DNA from: CAZNQW01 sp964575225
GTDB lineage: Bacteria; Chloroflexota; Anaerolineae; JAAYZQ01
Reading direction: 5' to 3'
DNA: 8,326 nucleotides
NCBI GenBank assembly: GCA_964575225.1
Contig: CAZNQW010000178.1
Location: forward strand, 1 to 8,326
Part shown: positions 6,736 through 8,326 of the stretch, piece after piece
Numbering within the stretch: the first letter of the stretch is position 1
Layout: each line of letters opens with the position of its first letter
Notes under the pieces: model-generated
Databases searched by the model: none
Told to the model about the DNA's origin: nothing
What the model saw: the letters and a program-made list of their open reading frames with translations, nothing else
Program-made: the position numbers and the translations under genes

Positions 6736-6828
6736 CATCCCTGAGCAAGTTTCAGAGTAACACGGATAGAATTTTCATCTGGAGCATTTTCACACGGAAA
6801 TGGTTACACAGCCCCTTCCGGGTTTGGG

Positions 6829-6857
6829 TTGTCTTTCGCCGGGAATTCAGGTATAAT
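6829..6857 (+). promoter_or_regulatory. Sigma-70-type promoter for nfeD
   Basis: A perfect -10 TATAAT (6852-6857) lies 17 bases after a -35-like TTGTCT (6829-6834, 4 of 6 matches to TTGACA). Transcription would start near 6864, giving a leader of about 47 bases to ATG 6911. It leaves almost none for the in-frame ATG at 6869, which argues against that start. Confidence 0.75.
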
Positions 6858-6910
6858 GAAATCAGGGGATGCGGAACATGGGAAGGCGGCAAAGAAGGAA
6901 AACGAGTTCG

Positions 6911-8203
6911 ATGAAAAAGGGCCTCAGTCTGCTTTGGCTGAGCCTCTTTCTCCTGCCCTTGGGCCTGGTCCGCGCCCAGGAGGCGCCCTTTGTCGATACC
7001 CTGGAGATCGAGGGGCCCGTGACGCCGGTGATGCTCAGTTACATCGAGCGCGGCATCCGCATCGCCGAAAGCGATGGTGCCCAGGCCCTGATCATCATGC
7101 TGGACACCCCTGGCGGGCAGACGGACCTCATGGGCAAGATCATCCAGGCCCTGCTCGATGCCGACGTGCCCGTGGTCGTCTATGTCCATCCGCCCGGCGC
7201 CTATGCAGCCTCGGCGGGTACGCTGATCACCCTGGCGGGTCACGTCGCCGCCATGGCCCCCGGCACCACCATCGGCGCCGCCAGCCCGGTCGGCAGCGAG
7301 GGCCAGGATCTGGGCGAGACGATGGAAAAGAAGGTCAAAGAGGACCTCAAGGCCCAGGCCAGGGCGCTCGCCGCGCGACGAGGGGACGAGGCGATCGCCT
7401 GGGCCGAATCGGCCGTTGAGGAGGCCCGCGCCGCCACGGCCGACGAGGCCCTGGAGCTGGGCGTGATCGACTTTGTGGCGCGCGACCTCGAGGATCTGCT
7501 CGCCCAAATGGACGGCTTTGAGGTAACCGTCCGCGACCGGCAGATCGTCCTGCACACCGAGGGGGCCGCCGTCCAACGCCAGCCCATGACCTTTTTTGAA
7601 CAGGTTCTGCACATCATCACTAACCCGACCATCGCCTTTATCCTGCTCACCCTGGGGGTCAATGCCATCCTGTTCGAGCTTTCCAGTCCCGGCGGCTATG
7701 TCGCCGGCATCGTCGGCGTGATCTGTTTGATGTTGGCCTTTTACGCCCTTGGGGTGCTGCCGGTCAACTATGCCGGCCTGATTTTGATCGCCTTGGGCTT
7801 TGTGCTCTTTTTTGTCGACATCAAAGCGGCCACTCAGGGAGTGTTGACTGTAGGAGGGATCGTGTCTCTGGTTGTCGGAGCTCTTGTGCTCTTTAACTCG
7901 CCGCTTTACCAGGTGTCGGTCGCCTCGATCATCGCCGTGGCCCTGGTGACCGGCCTCTTTTTTGCTTTTGCCGTGGCCAAAGTAATCCAGGCACAGAAGA
8001 GGCCCTCCGTTACAGGCCAGGAAGGCCTGGTCGGGGCCACAGCCGTCGCTCGAACGCCCATCGATCCAACCGGAACGGTGCTGATCTCGGGCGAGCTGTG
8101 GCAAGCGCAAGCCCTGGACGGTCCCATCGAGGCAGGGGAACAGGTGACTATCGTGGCGATGGACGGGTTCCGCTTGAGGGTGCGGCGCCTGCCCGAAAAC
8201 TAA
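6911..8203 (+). CDS. nfeD: Long-form NfeD: membrane-bound ClpP-class serine protease with C-terminal NfeD domain
   Basis: A 430-residue membrane protein of the NfeD1b class, whose archaeal relative (PH1510) is a Ser/Lys protease that cleaves the hydrophobic tail of stomatin. A signal peptide (MKKGLSLLWL..., likely cut after VRA at residue 22) is followed by a protease domain. This has LDTPGGQ (64-70), the nucleophile Ser101 in YAASAGT (98-104) and a probable general-base lysine at K141, about 40 residues on as in PH1510. A motif ARRG...WAESAV and EALELGVIDFVA ends this domain. Five hydrophobic segments lie at about 238-258, 262-281, 286-305, 312-331 and 337-358. A soluble beta-rich NfeD (OB-fold) domain occupies about 365-430. 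The protease would face outside the cytoplasm. ATG 6911 is chosen because it gives a clean signal peptide, has GAAGGA upstream and fits the promoter; ATG 6869 or 6878 would add a basic, unlikely extension. It has its own promoter and terminator, and no stomatin/SPFH gene follows within the window. Confidence 0.93.
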   Translation: MKKGLSLLWLSLFLLPLGLVRAQEAPFVDTLEIEGPVTPVMLSYIERGIRIAESDGAQALIIMLDTPGGQTDLMGKIIQALLDADVPVVVYVHPPGAYAASAGTLITLAGHVAAMAPGTTIGAASPVGSEGQDLGETMEKKVKEDLKAQARALAARRGDEAIAWAESAVEEARAATADEALELGVIDFVARDLEDLLAQMDGFEVTVRDRQIVLHTEGAAVQRQPMTFFEQVLHIITNPTIAFILLTLGVNAILFELSSPGGYVAGIVGVICLMLAFYALGVLPVNYAGLILIALGFVLFFVDIKAATQGVLTVGGIVSLVVGALVLFNSPLYQVSVASIIAVALVTGLFFAFAVAKVIQAQKRPSVTGQEGLVGATAVARTPIDPTGTVLISGELWQAQALDGPIEAGEQVTIVAMDGFRLRVRRLPEN

Positions 8204-8262
8204 TCCTGATGGCCCTCTGCCATCGAACGCGGGATCTAGAAGTCCGGGCCGAGCGGAAGGAT

Positions 8263-8301
8263 GAAAAAAGCCAGGGCCTGCGAAGGCGACTGGCTCTTTT
8301 T
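8263..8301 (+). terminator. Intrinsic terminator after nfeD, possibly bidirectional
   Basis: AGCCAG (8269-8274) pairs with CTGGCT (8290-8295), and inside it GCCT (8276-8279) pairs with AGGC (8284-8287) across a GCGA tetraloop. A run of T (8297-8301) follows and a run of A (8264-8269) precedes, so it could stop transcription from both sides. It lies 60 bases after the nfeD stop, making nfeD monocistronic. Confidence 0.8.
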
Positions 8302-8326
8302 GTTTTCCTGTGGATCCACGACTAGG

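Larger units (their letters stand above)
6552..6910. other. Intergenic region between etfA and nfeD
   Basis: These 359 bases hold no convincing gene. In order they contain the etfA terminator, two small palindromes (6680-6706 and 6720-6735), an AT-richer stretch from about 6745 with short direct repeats, and the nfeD promoter at 6829-6857 with its leader. A 99-codon open frame crossing 6615-6914 is rejected because it runs through the palindromes and promoter and resembles no protein I know. Confidence 0.75.

Noticed and set aside
6615..6914. 99-codon plus-strand open frame in the intergenic region
   Set aside because: It begins at the terminator T-tract, crosses both palindromes and the nfeD promoter, and has no family resemblance.
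6752..8110. 452-codon open frame on the minus strand
   Set aside because: Antisense to nfeD and extending through its promoter; the translation is rich in Gly, Asp, Gln and His with no known fold.
8208..8224. Hairpin GATGGC/GCCATC just after the nfeD stop
   Set aside because: A perfect 6-bp stem with a 5-base loop, but no T-tract follows; the real terminator is downstream. It may protect the mRNA 3' end but nothing shows this.
8098..8325. 75-codon plus-strand open frame at the right end
   Set aside because: It overlaps the nfeD 3' end in another frame and runs through the terminator.

Overview
The window holds a GC-rich (roughly 60 % by eye), tightly packed plus-strand operon for a cytoplasmic flavin/iron-sulfur electron-transfer complex, followed by an independently transcribed membrane protease gene. 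All well-supported genes are on the + strand. The lineage cannot be fixed from the sequence. An anaerobic or microaerophilic bacterium that degrades acyl-CoA or aromatic compounds is the natural host. The long NfeD protein and the small 'GTAGGGG...CCCCTAC' type palindromes look to me most like Chloroflexota (Anaerolineae-like). Desulfobacterota or a related syntrophic lineage is the main alternative. This is inference.

Layout: (1) 3-71, the last 22 codons of an unidentified upstream gene. (2) 137-1477, a short HdrA-like flavoprotein. (3) 1575-2711, an HdrD-like (HdrC-HdrB fusion) iron-sulfur protein. (4) 2752-4716, a full-length HdrA-like flavoprotein. (5) 4775-5563 and 5574-6551, the two electron transfer flavoprotein subunits EtfB and EtfA. 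(6) 6588-6616, a strong intrinsic terminator closing the operon. (7) 6617-6828, non-coding DNA with small palindromes. (8) 6829-6857, a near-consensus sigma-70 promoter. (9) 6911-8203, a long-form NfeD (ClpP-class serine protease domain, five membrane segments, C-terminal NfeD domain). (10) 8263-8301, a second terminator.

How it may work: EtfAB normally collects electrons from acyl-CoA dehydrogenases. HdrA carries FAD plus several [4Fe-4S] clusters and is the bifurcating subunit of methanogen heterodisulfide reductase. HdrD carries ferredoxin-type clusters and CCG-domain clusters. Encoded together, without a membrane anchor (HdrE), MvhD/FlpD, hydrogenase or NADH-dehydrogenase gene in view, they suggest a soluble Etf-HdrA-HdrD complex moving electrons between an acyl-CoA/Etf pool and ferredoxin or a disulfide-type acceptor.

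The most notable point is that the two HdrA paralogues are complementary. The short one lacks the N-terminal and C-terminal iron-sulfur domains but keeps a CxxC pair in its FAD domain. The long one has both extra domains but has lost that CxxC pair (Asp and Ala instead). This suggests an obligate HdrA heterodimer with divided cofactor duties. NfeD is unrelated in function and has its own promoter and terminator.
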